64,000 nucleotides of DNA from Schistosoma haematobium (Eukaryota > Platyhelminthes > Trematoda > Strigeidida > Schistosomatidae), in contig NC_067198.1 in NCBI RefSeq assembly GCF_000699445.3, positions 28,623,536-28,687,535 on the forward strand, given 5' to 3'. Made by a program: the position numbers and the translations under genes. Each line of letters opens with the position of its first letter. Position 1 is the first letter of the stretch. This document shows, piece by piece, positions 24,840-38,060 of the stretch. Below the pieces are notes generated by a model that made no database searches, was not told the origin of the DNA, and saw nothing but the letters and a program-made list of their open reading frames with translations.

Positions 24840-27440
24840 CTACCATTAATTAAAGATCAAATCAAGATGGTGATAGAAGTGATGGAGAAGTAACACTGAA
24901 ACCCCTTTTTGTACCTGTAGAATTAAAGTAGTCGTTGAATCTTCCTTTGAAATAATCAACAGGGGATGGTAACACAAAAGCTTCCGACAGAGGCTTCCAT
25001 GATCTGCTAGTTTGAACTTCATGAATAGCCATGAAAACATATATGCCATGGTTAATTTGTTCGTTTTTGGCTTTTCTACTCAGTTATGTACTCCAGTTGC
25101 CCTGATCTGGTAGGTAGAAAAGAAGAGAATATATTAGACCCAAAATCATTTCTTAGTATCCTGTACATCAAAATCAGACCACCTATCAATCTGCGGTAGG
25201 ACAGAGTAATGAGATCTAGCTTTTAAAGCCGCTCATTACATGACAAACGCTGGTCCTGAAATCGTACATGTAGCTTCGCTCTTTACTCGAGTCACCCTTC
25301 AACTAGAAGCTTGCAGTCTGAACGCAGTTCTCAAGCTTAGTTCTTACTTACTTTTTATATACTGTAGTGAACATGTTAGTACCAAACTTGATGAATTTCC
25401 GTGTTAGGGAACATAGTGTTCGGAACCCTTTAGCTGTAACCTCCTGGAAGTGGACCGCGATTTTAGGATCACGACCCACTGTCATCACAAGACCCTTGTG
25501 AGACCGAATCACGGATACAGGCACTTCCCACATGCTGTGTCTATTCATCTTTGTATCCCCAAAATGCATGTAGACATGTAGAATTATGGTCTATTATGAT
25601 ATATGTACTGCTCTAATAATAGACCTAATACTAATATTGTAGATTTGCCATGATATAATTGCCTAATCTATAAGATCTCACGTGGAAGTCACATCATCTT
25701 TTACACCAACTGACTGTATCGTAACAAATACCAACGTATGATGGAGAACACATTAAGGCTGGAGATGGGACCATATATTTAATATGAGTAACAGGGAGTT
25801 GTACAGAGCGACCATGCATGAAACGTTGAGCCATGCTATCCGATCAATTCTAACTCCTTCAATTCCTTGTCCCCGCCTTCGTCATCATTGGGTTTTTTCC
25901 CTCGTTAAATGTTGAATGTCTCCTGTTCAGCTTTGAGGATTGCGTGTCACTACAGACTTGTGAAAGCTAAACCTTTCCGGAAACCATGTTTTTCGCTTTT
26001 TTAACAACTTGTTGGCTTTACGAATGACATCGATATTTTGGCTATTCTTTCCAGTACTTTAGCTACGACACTGGTGATTCTGACAGGTATGTAGTTTAGT
26101 GGGAATTGTCTTGATCCTGTTTTATGTATTGGAGTGACGATTGTATTCATCCCGTACATAAACAACTCACCTTGGCCAAGTAACATATTGAACAAGCAGT
26201 AAACGTAGCAGCGATACATAGTGCAATTTGTCTCAAGATTTTAGGGTGTAGTTCATCCGCTCCTGTTGATTTTTCTGTGCCTAAGCTGTTAAAGGCCTTA
26301 AGTACATCGTCCTGATCAAAGCTTACAGTGAGCAGACGATTTTTTGACTTTATATTTGGGTCTAATGTTTCGTCTAGAATAGATTGATGAGTGAAATTTG
26401 TCCCAAAAAAGTTTGTAATAGCCTCTGATTTTTCCTGACAATTTTTGTTATTTCAGATCTCCAAGATAATGAAGAGAGATGAGGAGTTTTGTAGTTTATA
26501 TATTGGACCTAACCTCCACAGACGGATAATGTCAGTCAAATGACTTTCCTATCACCTTTAGGATGAAGTGATCAGGCAGTCATCTTATTCAAGTTCATGT
26601 CTTAGATGGCCTGTCAAATAGTTATGACGGTTCGTTCTAACACATGGAAGGCAGACATGAAGGCGCTCATCTCCACAGCGTAGACTGAAAACTGGATAAC
26701 TGATTCATGTCAACAGTAGAAGAGGCACGGACTCATTCCCGACAGTTATACAATCAAGTAATTTGACCATTTATACACCGGACAGTCTCAAAGAAGAAGA
26801 GGTACGGCCAGCCCTGGATAAACCAAGATTAAGACAATAGAAAAAATCTCAGTGCAGGTCATATCCAGTGGGATCTCTAATGTGCCGGAATAAAGTTGAG
26901 GCGATTGGGGTTTCTAATGATTTGTAACCAAACTACATCATTAATGACCCTACTTTTAAGTTTCTACAATTTGTAAACGGTGGATTAAAGTCGCCTATCA
27001 TAAGCCTTTTACTCCTTTCACACCTGGACTTAAGTTTGTCCCGTAGAAGGTCATCTACCACACATTCTGGACTGCAGTAAACCACAACTAATTCAATATC
27101 TCGTCGTTAACATTTCAGCCTGAAGAGAACCAGCTCACATATCTCTAAGTCGTGTGCCATTGTCTCGACGGCCCGCATAGTTAGGGCAATTTTCATGTAT
27201 AAGACAACCCTACAATCCCTACGGTTTAGATCATCAGCCCTATAAGGCATGAAACCAAGAAATTGGATTTCACTACATACACTTCTGATGTTAACTATGT
27301 TTCTGAGATGGCAATGACATAGGGGTTTTGTGACCACACCTGTTTTGAGCTTTTTCATCTTATTATGTAAGCTGCGAGCATTTGCATAGTACACCTTACG
27401 TTCTGTGAAAAAAACTCTCTTACCACTCAAAGTGGTTTGA
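24840..27440 (-). mobile_element. CR1-type non-LTR retrotransposon, decayed
   Basis: Three parts in order on the - strand. An endonuclease start at 27430-27107 (KVYYANARSLHNKMKKLKTG, then CSEIQFLGFMPYRAD). A reverse transcriptase entry at 26219-26001 (TIVTPIHKTGSRQFPLNYIP, then ITSVVAKVLERI). The RT C-terminus at 25569-25348 (VTAKGFRTLCSLTRKF) and 25049-24846 (MAYMFSWLFM). Spacing suits one element of about 2.6 kb that has lost the catalytic RT centre and accumulated stops. Boundaries are set by the last recognisable coding residues. Confidence 0.65.
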
Positions 27441-27449
27441 GGATCGTTT

Positions 27450-28542
27450 TACCTCGAACTGTGGAAACGCATGAAGATCTAATACAATGATTTTTTACTT
27501 GAGCCATAAAATCGTTTAGTGATTTCAGAAAGAGAACAACAAGATGTTTTTCAAGGCTTTATAGGTGATAGACACTGAATATGATATTGAGCCTTGAAAT
27601 ACATTTATTCTAGAGATCAGATTTTGTTGTTCACTTTCTGCTGTTCTCTTTTTGTTGTTTCTCTTTTTGCACCTGTGACTAAGACAAGGATTTATTGTCA
27701 CAAAAATGTATGCAGGAAGAAATCTGGTAAAGAAGAACACGTACACGCATAAAAAATATAAAGCCATATGCGAAAAATCGCTTAAAACGCCCAGAAAATA
27801 ATTAAGGCTTTCTCAGCAAATCTATGCTTGACATTGTATTAGCTACCAAGCGAATGACGATTAATTAGGAGGGTATAAAGCCCAATAGGTGCTATTCAAA
27901 GTGCGTGGGATATTGTGAGAATGTAGTGGTTATAAATAAAGCGATGAATAGTTAGGCAAAACCAATGGCAGTTCAGCATGTGTTATATATGTGTTGAATC
28001 GGATCAGTATCGATTAGCTCACAAACGTCACGTCGTTAGGGAGTTTTTTATTCTTCGCAATCACTACTTTTGAGTAAGGTTCCCTAGCACAGGACAAAAT
28101 AAGAGACCTGAGTTTGTCATTTAAATTTTGGTCGATCGGTGAAGTAGAATGAGTCCTGTTTACTTAAGTGCGTTTGTTGATCATGAGTGAATGTTTTGGC
28201 TTGGTATTGTTAACCTCCTTCACGTCTGAATGAAAATGTCGCTCACGTGCTTGGCTATTAATTTTTGTGACATCACTGGAGCCGTGATCTGATGTAGGAT
28301 CAGAGAGTTGAATAAAAAATTACCGCCCCTGTCCAGTGTTGAAAGACGATTGGCTGGCAAACTTGCGTTTGTTTTTCCCAAGTTCAAATTATTACAGGGT
28401 AAAATCCGACTTATTTGAAATAGAGCGATTATACGTTGTATGATTTGGTAAAGCTTACATTAGGCAAAAATAGCTAACGTGATTTTGTACGCTATCAGCC
28501 AAGTATTTCCTTATTCGATGGTGATCGCAGAATGCTGCCTAC
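27450..28542. other. No gene recognised
   Basis: AT-rich sequence between the CR1 remnant and the RTE insertion. No exon, RNA gene or named repeat seen. Confidence 0.4.
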
Positions 28543-28556
28543 ATGACTATCAGGGA
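28543..28556. repeat. Left target-site duplication of the RTE element
   Basis: ATGACTATCAGGGA, identical to 31772-31785 on the other side of the element. Confidence 0.85.
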
Positions 28557-31500
28557 ACTCCGCCTGTAGCTCTTCTAGAGTTACTGCCGGTCCCAAGCCC
28601 GGGTAAAGGAGGAGGGTTGGGCATGGGGTTAGCGTCCCCATCCCGTAGAAAACTAACTCGCTAAAAAAACGCTTACCAGAAAAAATAATTCAAACCATTT
28701 TAACTCTGCCCTGAGAGTTAGAAGGTCTTCATTTAGAAGAATTATGACGCTTCATGGTGAAAGCCGAATTCCTTCGGAAGCCACGAGGCCGATGCCCCTT
28801 CTAACAACCAGAGCAAAAATTTTTATAGGTACATGGAACGTTAGAACAATGTGGGAAACCGGGAAGACCAGCCAAATAGCAACGGAAATGAGGAGATACA
28901 ACTTGGCAGTACTGGGAATCAGCGAAACCCACTGGACTCAAGCTGGACAGAAAAGGCTAGCTACGGGAGAGATGCTGCTATACTCCGGTCACGAAGAGGA
29001 AAATGCTCCACACACACAGGGAGTTGCTCTAATGCTGTCCAAAGTAGCACGAAATGCACTTGTAGGATGGGAATCCCACGGATCCAGAATCATCAAAGCA
29101 TCATTCAAAACAAAGAAGGAGGGGATCTTAATGAATATTATCCAATGTTATGCACCCACCAATGATAGCAACGACGACATTAAAGATCAATTCTACGAGC
29201 GGCTGCAGTCAATCATAGAGAAATGCTCAAGAAAGGACCTCACCATTCTGATGGGAGATCTAAATGCCAAGGTCGGAATAGACAACACTGGATATGAAGA
29301 TATTATGGGACGACATGGACTGGGAGAAAGAAACGAAAATGGAGAAAGATTTGCAAATCTATGTGCATTCAACAAATTAGACATAGGAGGCACAATATTT
29401 CCACACAAACGTATACACAAGGCTACATGGATCTCACCGGACCACACTACAGAGAACCAAATAGACCATATTTGCATCAAAAAAATTCCGAAGGACAATG
29501 GAAGATGTGAGAACCAGGAGAGGAGCTGACGTAGCTTCAGATCACCACCTAGTTGTAGCCAATTTAAAACTGAAGCTAAAAAAGAACTGGACAAGTGGAC
29601 AAACAGCAATACAAAGGTTCAATACAGCCTTCCTTCGAGATACTGACAAACTCAATGAATTCAAGATAGCTCTCAACAACAGATTCCAAGCCTTTCAAGA
29701 TCTACTGAAGGAAGAAGAAACCACCATGGAGGACAACTGGAAAGGCATCAAAGAAACATTGACTTCAACGTGTCAAGAGGTTCTGGGCCTAAAGAAGCAT
29801 CATCATAAGGAATGGATCTCTATAGAAACACTGGACAAGATCAAAGAAAGGAAGAACAAGAAGACAGCAATTAACAACAGCCGAACACGAGCAGAGAAAG
29901 TCCAAGCACAAGCTGAATACATAGAAGCAAACAAGCAAGTGAAGAGGAGCATTAGAGCCGACAGGAAGAAATACGTGGAAGAATTAGCAACGACGGCAGA
30001 AAAAGCTGCTAGAGAAGGAAATATGAAACAGCTCTACGATACAACGAAGAAACTATCAGGGAAATACAGTAAACCAGAGAGGCCGGTCAAAGACAAAGAA
30101 GGCAAGCCAATCACTGAAATTCAACAACAGCGAAACAGATGGGTAGAATACTTCGAGGAACTCCTGAATAGGCCGGCTCCAATGAATCCACCGAACATCG
30201 AAGCAGCACACACAGATCTTCCTATAGATGTCAACCCACCAACGACGGAAGAAATTAGAATGGCCGTCAGACAAATCAAGAACGGGAAAGCAGCAGGACC
30301 CGACAACATACCAGCCGAAGCACTGAAATCAGACGTCGAAGTAACCACAAGCATGCTTTACCCTCTATTCAAAAAGATTTGGGAGGAGGAACAAGTGCCG
30401 ATGGACTGGAAAGAAGGACACCTCATCAAGATTCCAAAGAAAGGAGATCTGAGCAAGTGTGAAAACTACAGAGGCATTACACTACTGTCAATACCAGGGA
30501 AGGTCTTCAACAGGGTGTTGCTGAACCGGATGAAGGATGCAGTAGATGCCCAACTTCGAGATCAACAAGCTGGATTCCGAAAGGATCGGTCGTGCACAGA
30601 CCAAATTGCAACACTACGGATCATCGTCGAACAATCAGTTGAGTGGAACTCGTCACTATACATCAACTTCATTGATTATGAAAAGGCATTCGACAGTGTA
30701 GATAGGAGGACATTATGGAAACTTCTTCGACACTACGGAGTTCCTGAGAAGATTGTCTATATATTACTCGGAACTCATACGACGGACTACAGTGCAAAGT
30801 AGTGCATGGAGGACAGCTGACAGATGCATTCCAAGTAAGGACCGGAGTCAGACAAGGCTGTTTACTCTCTCCCTTCCTCTTTCTTCTGGTGGTCGACTGG
30901 ATTATGAGGACCTCGACATCTGAAGGAAAACACGGAATACAATGGACAGCTCAGAACCAATTAGACGATCTGGACTTCGCAGATGACCTAGCCCTCCTAT
31001 CACGTACACGTGAACAGATTCAGATAAAGACAGCCAATGTAGTAGCAGTCTCTGCATCAGTAGGCCTCAGCATACACAAAGGGAAAACCAAGGTCCTCAA
31101 ATTCAAAGCGGAGAACAGCAATCCAATCACCCTTGATGGCGAAACTCTGGAAGATGTAGAATCCTTCACATATCTGGGAAGCATCGTCGATAGACATGGA
31201 GGTTCAGATGCAGACGTAAAGGCGAGGATTGGCAAAGCAAGGGCCGCATTCCTACAATTGAAGAACATATGGAACTCAAAACAACTTTCAACCAATATCA
31301 AAGTGAGAATCTTCAATACGAACGTCAAGGCAATTCTACTGTATGGAGCTGAAACTTGGAGAACTACAACAACCACAATCAAGAAAGTACAAGTATTTAT
31401 AAATAGCTGTCTACGCAAGATACTCAACATCCATTGGCCGGATACCATCAGCAATAGCCTTGTGTGGGAGAGAACAAACCAACTTCCAGCTGAAGAGGAA

Positions 31501-31771
31501 ATTAGGAAAAGACGATGGAAATGGATAGGACATACATTACGCAAATCGTCAAACTGCATCACGAGGCAAGCTCTAACTTGGAATCCTGAAGGGAAGCGGA
31601 AAAGAGGAAGGCCAAAGAACACATTACGTCGGATAATAGAAGCAGATATGAAAAGGATGAATTACAACTGGAAGGAGCTGGAAAGGATTGCCCAGGACAG
31701 GGTTGGATGGAGAATGCTGGTGAGCGACCTATGCTCCTTCACGAGGAGTAACAGGTGTAAGTAAGTAAGTA
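28557..31771 (+). mobile_element. Nearly full-length RTE-clade retrotransposon
   Basis: A 3.2-kb element bounded by perfect 14-bp direct repeats. The 5' leader is GC-rich (TACTGCCGGTCCCAAGCCC, then GGTAAAGGAGGAGGGTTGG) and begins at ACTCCGCCTG. A homologous leader in the copy at 53.6 kb extends a little further 5' (GGCGGAAACTACGCC), so this copy has lost perhaps ten bases at its start. One long endonuclease-RT coding region follows. The element ends in AGTAACAGG and GTAAGTAAGTAAGTA, a short simple-repeat tail instead of poly(A), as usual for RTE. It is young by its intact duplication and coding content but inactive because of two frameshifts. Confidence 0.9.
28744..31764 (+). pseudogene. RTE endonuclease-reverse transcriptase, two frameshifts
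   Basis: Together about 1000 residues, the normal single-ORF length for RTE. The first frame, 28744 to about 29485, is the APE-type endonuclease: GTWNVRTM, ISETHW, CYAPTND, GDLNAKVG and QIDHICI. The frame then shifts by one base in an A7 run (29479-29485) and continues at 29486-30760 with the SDHHLV end of the endonuclease, a charged linker, and RT motifs GFRKDRSC and FIDYEKAFDSVDR (catalytic Asp). Near 30762-30775 there are two extra bases relative to the copy at 53.7 kb. The third frame, 30802-31764, has [20 protein letters not shown] (catalytic Asp pair), YLGS and the [20 protein letters not shown] tail. All catalytic motifs are present, so only the shifts disable it. Confidence 0.9.
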
Positions 31772-31785
31772 ATGACTATCAGGGA
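31772..31785. repeat. Right target-site duplication of the RTE element
   Basis: ATGACTATCAGGGA directly after the GTAA tail, identical to 28543-28556. Confidence 0.85.
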
Positions 31786-32428
31786 GAGCATAAGGTGTAA
31801 TCATAAGGAGTACAACTCCCAATTCACGTCTATGACAATTTAGTGACATTTCGCCAATACTGTGGCAAATTTGAGGATGAACTTTTTGGTTTGCAGGAAA
31901 TTTTATTTACTGCTTACTCTGATGACTTTTGCAAATGATTGTATCGCTGGATCACTGATAAGATTGACAAGGTTCTGAGCCGTTTACTAAATGAGGAACT
32001 GCTAGAAAAACATATCGAGATTGTCTATTTTAGATAATAATGTATTCCTGCAAGGGCAGGAAAACACCACTTTTACAGGCGTGATCTACGAATTACAACA
32101 TTTATTGGCTCACAGTATGCTTTACAAGTAGGGTCGTTATTTAGATATAATCAGTAAAATTGATTAACAGTACATTCGTGCAGATGACTTGGACCATCAA
32201 TGATTAGATTTATGATTTAGTATTACACCGAGTACTGTCTCCAAAATATTTTCCAAAGTGGTGTCGCGTGCACGTTACACACCAGATCCAGTCTCGGCAC
32301 AATCGGGTTAGAATTCTGGTCGTGCTAAGTATTTATGCAATGCAACTTTTTAGGTTTATAATTGTTTTATAGTAGATTTGTAGAGAGCTTGTTGTGAACT
32401 ATGACGTTGAGAAAACGCTTACGTCAAA
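31786..32428. other. No feature recognised
   Basis: Spacer between the RTE element and the solo LTR; nothing recognisable. Confidence 0.4.
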
Positions 32429-33062
32429 TGTAACGGAAGGAGAACGATGAAAATCCCTCCTCTGCCTTTTTGTTTGACAGTACTGTTACTTATTTGTTTC
32501 TTATCCCTGTTGTGTATTTTAACCTCTGTTCAGATCTCGTTTAACCACAGCTTTTGTCCTCCAGTCTTCCCCATCCGAGCTTTTATAATGTGATTTCGTG
32601 TTGCCGGACTATTGACAGTAAGTCTGTGTTAAACTAAGCTCAAGGTCACGGCCTTGTTCAGTGTATGGCTGTTAACCTTATGACCATCTGCTTGGGAGGG
32701 TTGCTGGAATCCCCGCAGACAGATATCTGATCCCATCTGTTGGAAATATTTTTATTGGTTCTCAGGCATCGAACCCTTTGGTATTTACTGTTACTTTTAC
32801 TGTTTAGCGCGCCACTTTGCGTTAAAGAAACTTCTGACTGTATAGCACAGGTTGTACCGTTTGAGTTATTCTGTATTTTTGATATAATTTGTTCTATTTT
32901 CTAAATTAGAACCGTTTGAATTGAGCGCAGCGTTTGTTTTAATATAATTAAATACGAGTATCTCAAAAACGCTTTATATGCTATACAGAAGAACGTAGTC
33001 TGGCCTTTTCGAATAAATTTTGGTTCGTCAGTCTCGCGAATACCGGCAGTTCAGTCGTTACA
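32429..33062. mobile_element. Probable solo LTR of an LTR retrotransposon
   Basis: A 634-bp segment starting TGTAACGG and ending CGTTACA: a TG...CA LTR with a perfect 7-bp terminal inverted repeat. The five flanking bases, TCAAA on the left and TCAAG on the right, match at four positions, as expected of an old 5-bp target duplication. An AATAAA lies at 33012-33017 near the right end, where an LTR polyadenylation signal would sit in + orientation. Internal sequence is unrelated to the neighbours, and no gag-pol or second LTR is seen. Gypsy or BEL class cannot be decided. Confidence 0.65.
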
Positions 33063-35180
33063 TCAAGTTTGTTCCAGACGTCATAAGTTCCATAGCTGTG
33101 CCCTCAGAGCAAGATTTAGAAAAAGAGAAACAGAGGAATGGCAAGGCACTTGCTTAACATTTTGTAATGGGACAGATAGAGGTATGATAAATGATTAGAT
33201 TAAATTCATATTTGCTCCAGTTGCTAGAGTGAAATGCGATCAGAGCTTCCAGATGAGAGGTTGCAGTAATAGAGAACAATGAGTAGTGATATTTACCAAG
33301 GTGGAGTAAGTTCAAGTGAAGGGAGGGAGGCCAAGGTTGGAACAATGAACGCTGTTTATTAGAACGGAAAGTGCATATAGAGAGTAATGTGTTAAGAAAA
33401 ACTAGTAACTATATCTTTTAAAGTCTGATTTTTTTTAGTTTCTTTTCATCCGATGCCAACCACACAGTCTTAATGCAAAAGTCCGAGTTAGCATGTTGTA
33501 ATTTGTCTTAACAGAATAGCTAATCCAGCATAACATTGGAAACATAGGTGTGAATGGTGAGCGTTGGAGAACTACCCCAATATCACAGACTGATTGACTT
33601 GTTCTTAGTCGTAAGTAGCCTGACACAACCAAAAGGTTCTGCCCCACAAACATGGGTGAATTGGAATCATCGCGCCCACCATCAATGCTTGCTGGCCAGT
33701 AAATCCAACCTCCTCCTTTTGTGAAGTTAAGCTCACTTAAGCTTATTTTTGGATATATATCATACCTCACACAATCCTCTGTGTTTCACGCAGAAAAGTA
33801 TAGAAATAAATGGGTTATTGATAAGGTGACGTGTGTAAAATTAAAGTTAGTGGTAGGTCAACATAATGTACAGGAGAGTAAAATGCTGATGAAGAATAGA
33901 CAAGAAGGACCTCACATTAAATGTGTGCTGTTATTTTGTGCTATGCTAACCGGTTGATGAGTAACAGGATCCGTAAATGCAAGACCACTGGTAGCAAACA
34001 GTCGATTGTGCAGTTCTCTTAACGTTTTAGAGTAGTAGTGAGCGTCCCTTAGCGACCGAGTTCACTTGAGCAGTATGGATAGGCTCAGTGAGTTACCTGT
34101 ATACTTCAAGTGAAAATTTAGGGAGGAAAATGTATCTACTACAACTGCAAAGTAGGAAAATAAGGTAAACTGAAGTTGGAGTCCAGTTTGATTTCTACAT
34201 GTAGAGAGCCTATGATGTCTGAATGGGACGCATATGTGTTCGTTCGTGCTAGATCAGTGCAAGTGAGTGCTTGATCAAGAAGTCATAAAAACGTATGTAG
34301 TCCATCTGCCATGCGTATTTCAGAGAGAAGACTGTTCCATATTATTGCATGGTTGATGAGGAAGAAGCTTTCTAGAGCTTATGATTGGTATTTCTCAACT
34401 TTGACCGTTGATATTTTATCTCGAAGTTCGTATTCATGTGAGTCTTGGGCAAATACTAAATAACGTGTGGAATGAGTATGGTTTTTGCGGAGTTTGAAGT
34501 AGGTAGTCAAATTGAACATGAACCTTCCTTTCCAAAGGTGTTGTAGTCCTAATTTTTGGCATCAAGAACTGTATTCAGTGAGTGAGTCAATCTTAAGTAT
34601 TTTAACAGTTGAAATCCTTAGGTATATCGATTAGGCGTGGGTTATAAAATATGACCAACAGGAGATTTGAAGGTGGCCGAATTGGTAACATGAGTACTGA
34701 CAACGAAGATTACACCAATGTAGTATGTGCTGTTATAAGACGAGCCGGACACAACTGCGAAACATGAGAAAGGAAAATCCCTCTTGAAATAAATAAAGAA
34801 TGAGGTGACGTTGGATATTGGTGGTCATGATTCTGCAGTAGTACCTGAAAACCCGGATAAAACCGATCGTACTAGCTTGTCAGACAACCCTAGATGAGTT
34901 CAGTTCAAAAATTGATAAGAGAATCAACAAAAATGTTGAATTTTAACTAGATAGAATTCTTAAATTAATCCTAGGTTGGAAATTTTTTATTAAGCGGTAC
35001 TGGAAGTTACGATAGCACCGAAGTTTGGTTAAGACCTGAAATATTTCTAGAAGATAGGGTAAGAAAAGAGACCGCGTTATGTAGACTGGGAGGACGAAGA
35101 TGAACTGGTGAGGAGAGTCTCCACTTAGTGGATTTTTGAGCGGACATGTCTTGAAAGATAATGCCACCAAGACCTGTATG
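33063..35180. other. No gene recognised
   Basis: Possibly the decayed 5' part of the CR1 copy that becomes recognisable at about 35.2 kb. The 111-codon - strand frame at 33435-33770 has no motif or splice support. Confidence 0.35.
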
Positions 35181-38060
35181 GATAGGTTGTTCCTTTTAAG
35201 AGTTTTATGTGGAAATGATCGTAGTTTATGATAACTAAACTTATGGACTTATTAGTCCATGACTTTGACGTTACTCCAAAATTATCCAGATACAACTACA
35301 TGAGAAGTGACACGAATAGATGCAGGAATAGTGGTGTCCTTATATGCATTGTTAATAATATGAACATCTGTTCCTTTGTTTGTAAATATCATGACAATGG
35401 AACTCATAGACTCTCTTTTGAATGCTGTGCATCTTTACTAAATTTCGTCTACCATAGTTCGATTTCCTTAGCTGATGATTTTATTCTAAAACACATTCTG
35501 TTGTGAAACAAAAATAGCAGATGCATTATATTGGATTTCAATGGGCATGATATTATTTGGACAGAGATAGCCACAGCGGAATCAGGAAACTTCTGATAGT
35601 AGGCTCCTGATGCTGGTAGTGAAGTATGCCTTATTACAGCATGTATCCGAACCAATAATGTTCTCTGTTAGACTTAGTAATCACTTGTGCAACCAAGAAT
35701 TTTTCCAATCTAAATATTTTTCGACTGTTGACAAATCGGCGTCACGTATTATTGTGATTCATGTTTAGACCATGTTACGTCGTAAACGATCAGACTAAAC
35801 CAAGCCCAAATGTGTAAAGGGAAAGTAAACCAGTCATTCGGGATTGCGCTGTAACAACGGGCTGGTCACTGAATACTAGTGCATCAATAATAAAGGAATG
35901 GTCTGTATATAAAGGTGCGGTTAGTTTAGTTAAGTCCCTGTTTACACTATGTTCAGTACTACGTAGACCAAATAACTGTCCACTGTAGATGACTAAGCAT
36001 GTTAAGAAACTTCTTAAGCGTAGAAAAAAGTATCGGAGTATATTCATCTCGACGGGCTCTGAAAAGTACCCATCCATTTATCATAAGAGTAAGGACGCCT
36101 ACAAAGCGTTTGTAAGGCTAGACGAAAAACAGATGATGAGGGATTGTAAAGGCTGTCCAAAAAGATTGTTCCAGTATACAAGGAGTCGAAATCAGAGAAT
36201 TGGTGGGATCTTATTGCGATTGCCAAGAAGTGGTTTTTCAAAAGCTGAATTTCTAGCAGAATATCTTAGCATATTGTTTTCTATCGACAACAGTGTGAGA
36301 CGAAAAATTAATTCTAACGATGCCGACTTGTTTATGGATATTGTGGTTATTGAGAAAGAATCTGTCTTAAGATTACTTCAAAGTCTCAAACGAGAGAAGT
36401 TTAGCAGTCTTGACGATATTTATTTCAGAACTGTGAAATCTTTGGAGAATGTAATTGCCGAACTCCTGGCAATAGGGTTTTACATGTCTCTGTGGCAGTC
36501 TAAACTGTCTAGAGGCGGGAATGGTTAGATTACCATTCCGGTTTATAAAGTGAGGAGTAGAGAATACATTTTTAACTAACAGCTCGTCAATCTAACTGTG
36601 TAGCTGTCAAACTAATCAGAAAGCTTATTCAGATGGTTATTTCGAACTGTGTGCTAGTCCACAATCTTTTAGCCAGGTAACAAGTTGACTTCAAGAAAAG
36701 ATTAGGTTGCTGCGAAAAGTAGAAATGTTTCAGTAGATATAAACTTCATAGATCTCAGTAATACATTTGACAAGGTCTCTCACCTGAGTCTTGAATTAAA
36801 ACCAATGTTTCGGGTAACATTTTCAGTAATAGGAGACAAAAGTTATTGGAAACTGAGGGTCTGTTGGTGTGGGGGTTTGTAATAAGCAGAGTTTACCAAG
36901 ACAAAATTTTTAGTCCTCTTCTTTTTACTTCATGTAAATGACTAACCAACTACAGCAAGGTCATCTGTTCTACTCTTTGCAGTTCATATAAAGATTTAGA
37001 GATCCATAAACAGCATATTAGACAGGATAGTATTACAGGGTGACCTGAATTCACTGGTTGGATGTGCAGATGGTCATTAGAAGTTAAGGCTAACAAGAGT
37101 ATAGCGACATACATAAATAATTGAAACGATCCACATCACTACACAATATCTGGAGTCATGCTACCTAAAGTGATACGCTATAGAGATCTTAAAGTCAAAA
37201 TAATTAACGATCTCAAAACTGCGGGTAACCGCAGTGCTGCTGCTGCCAAAAGCTTTAGGGTCTTATTATCTATTCGCAAGTCATTTAATCACCTGAACGA
37301 AGAAATGTTTATGATGTTAAGCCCGACTTTCAAACAAAGTCCTCGTTTCAAGCATGAGACGGATATTCTATAACAAGTTCCATAACGAAGTGCTGAAGTG
37401 CTAAAAGGTTGCTCTGGCTTATCTTATGACAGACTAAAACGCCTTAACCTATTTCTGTAACCTTAACGCAGGTTACGGGGTGATCTAATACTAGTGTACC
37501 ATATATTGAACGATTATCTTAGTATTAGTATGTAATATCTTTTCTTTCCACCTATAACTGGTTATCTAAGAGGATGTTTTAAGAAAGTTCAAATACCTGG
37601 ATCAAATCGTTTACGTCTGGAAACACGTTTCTCGCCTCAACTAGTGAATCATTGAAATCCTCCACTAGAACAGGTAATAACACTATCTTCTGTTGATACA
37701 TACAAAGCGAGATTAGACCTTCACAGTGCTACAAACTGCAAGGATTAATATAGGTAGATAGACCTATCTTCACTACAGAAGATCAGTGTGACGTTGCACT
37801 ACCTTGAAGTCCGCGGGAATGTTAACCCCCCTAGGCTTATTGACTTTAAACGGTATATAAACACTCATGTCGCATTTCTATATGGTAAATGGTGTTGGTA
37901 CTCCTCCGAGTTACCTTTTTTTCTCTTGGTAATTCGAAAAATAAGTTCACACATCACCGGGCTTCTAAACAGGGTAGTGGTTTTTAAATTTGTTATGAAT
38001 CTAATTTACTTTTGTTCAACCATAGCATCACCGGTGTATCAAGTCAACTTTAACTTAAAT
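35180..38060 (+). mobile_element. CR1-type non-LTR retrotransposon, decayed (copy A)
   Basis: Endonuclease remains at 35228-35575 (MDLLVHDFDVTPKLS, SGVLICIVNNMN, then a DFNGHDIIW block). A long open RT N-terminal part at 35989-36528 (KHVKKLLKRRKKYRS, RLFQYTRSRNQRIG, LLQSLKREKFSSLDDIYFRT). RT fragments through 36.5-37.1 kb (IRKLIQMVISNCVLVHNLLA). A C-terminal piece at 37158-37373 (AAAAKSFRVLLSIRKSFNHL), then further 3' sequence. Many stops and frameshifts. It is colinear with copy B at 39.9-43.2 kb and shares its 3' region (CATCACCGGTG against AGCACCGGTGG). Not functional. Confidence 0.7.

Noticed and set aside
31020..31622. 200-codon - strand frame
   Set aside because: Shadow of the RTE reverse transcriptase on the opposite strand, which has clear motifs.
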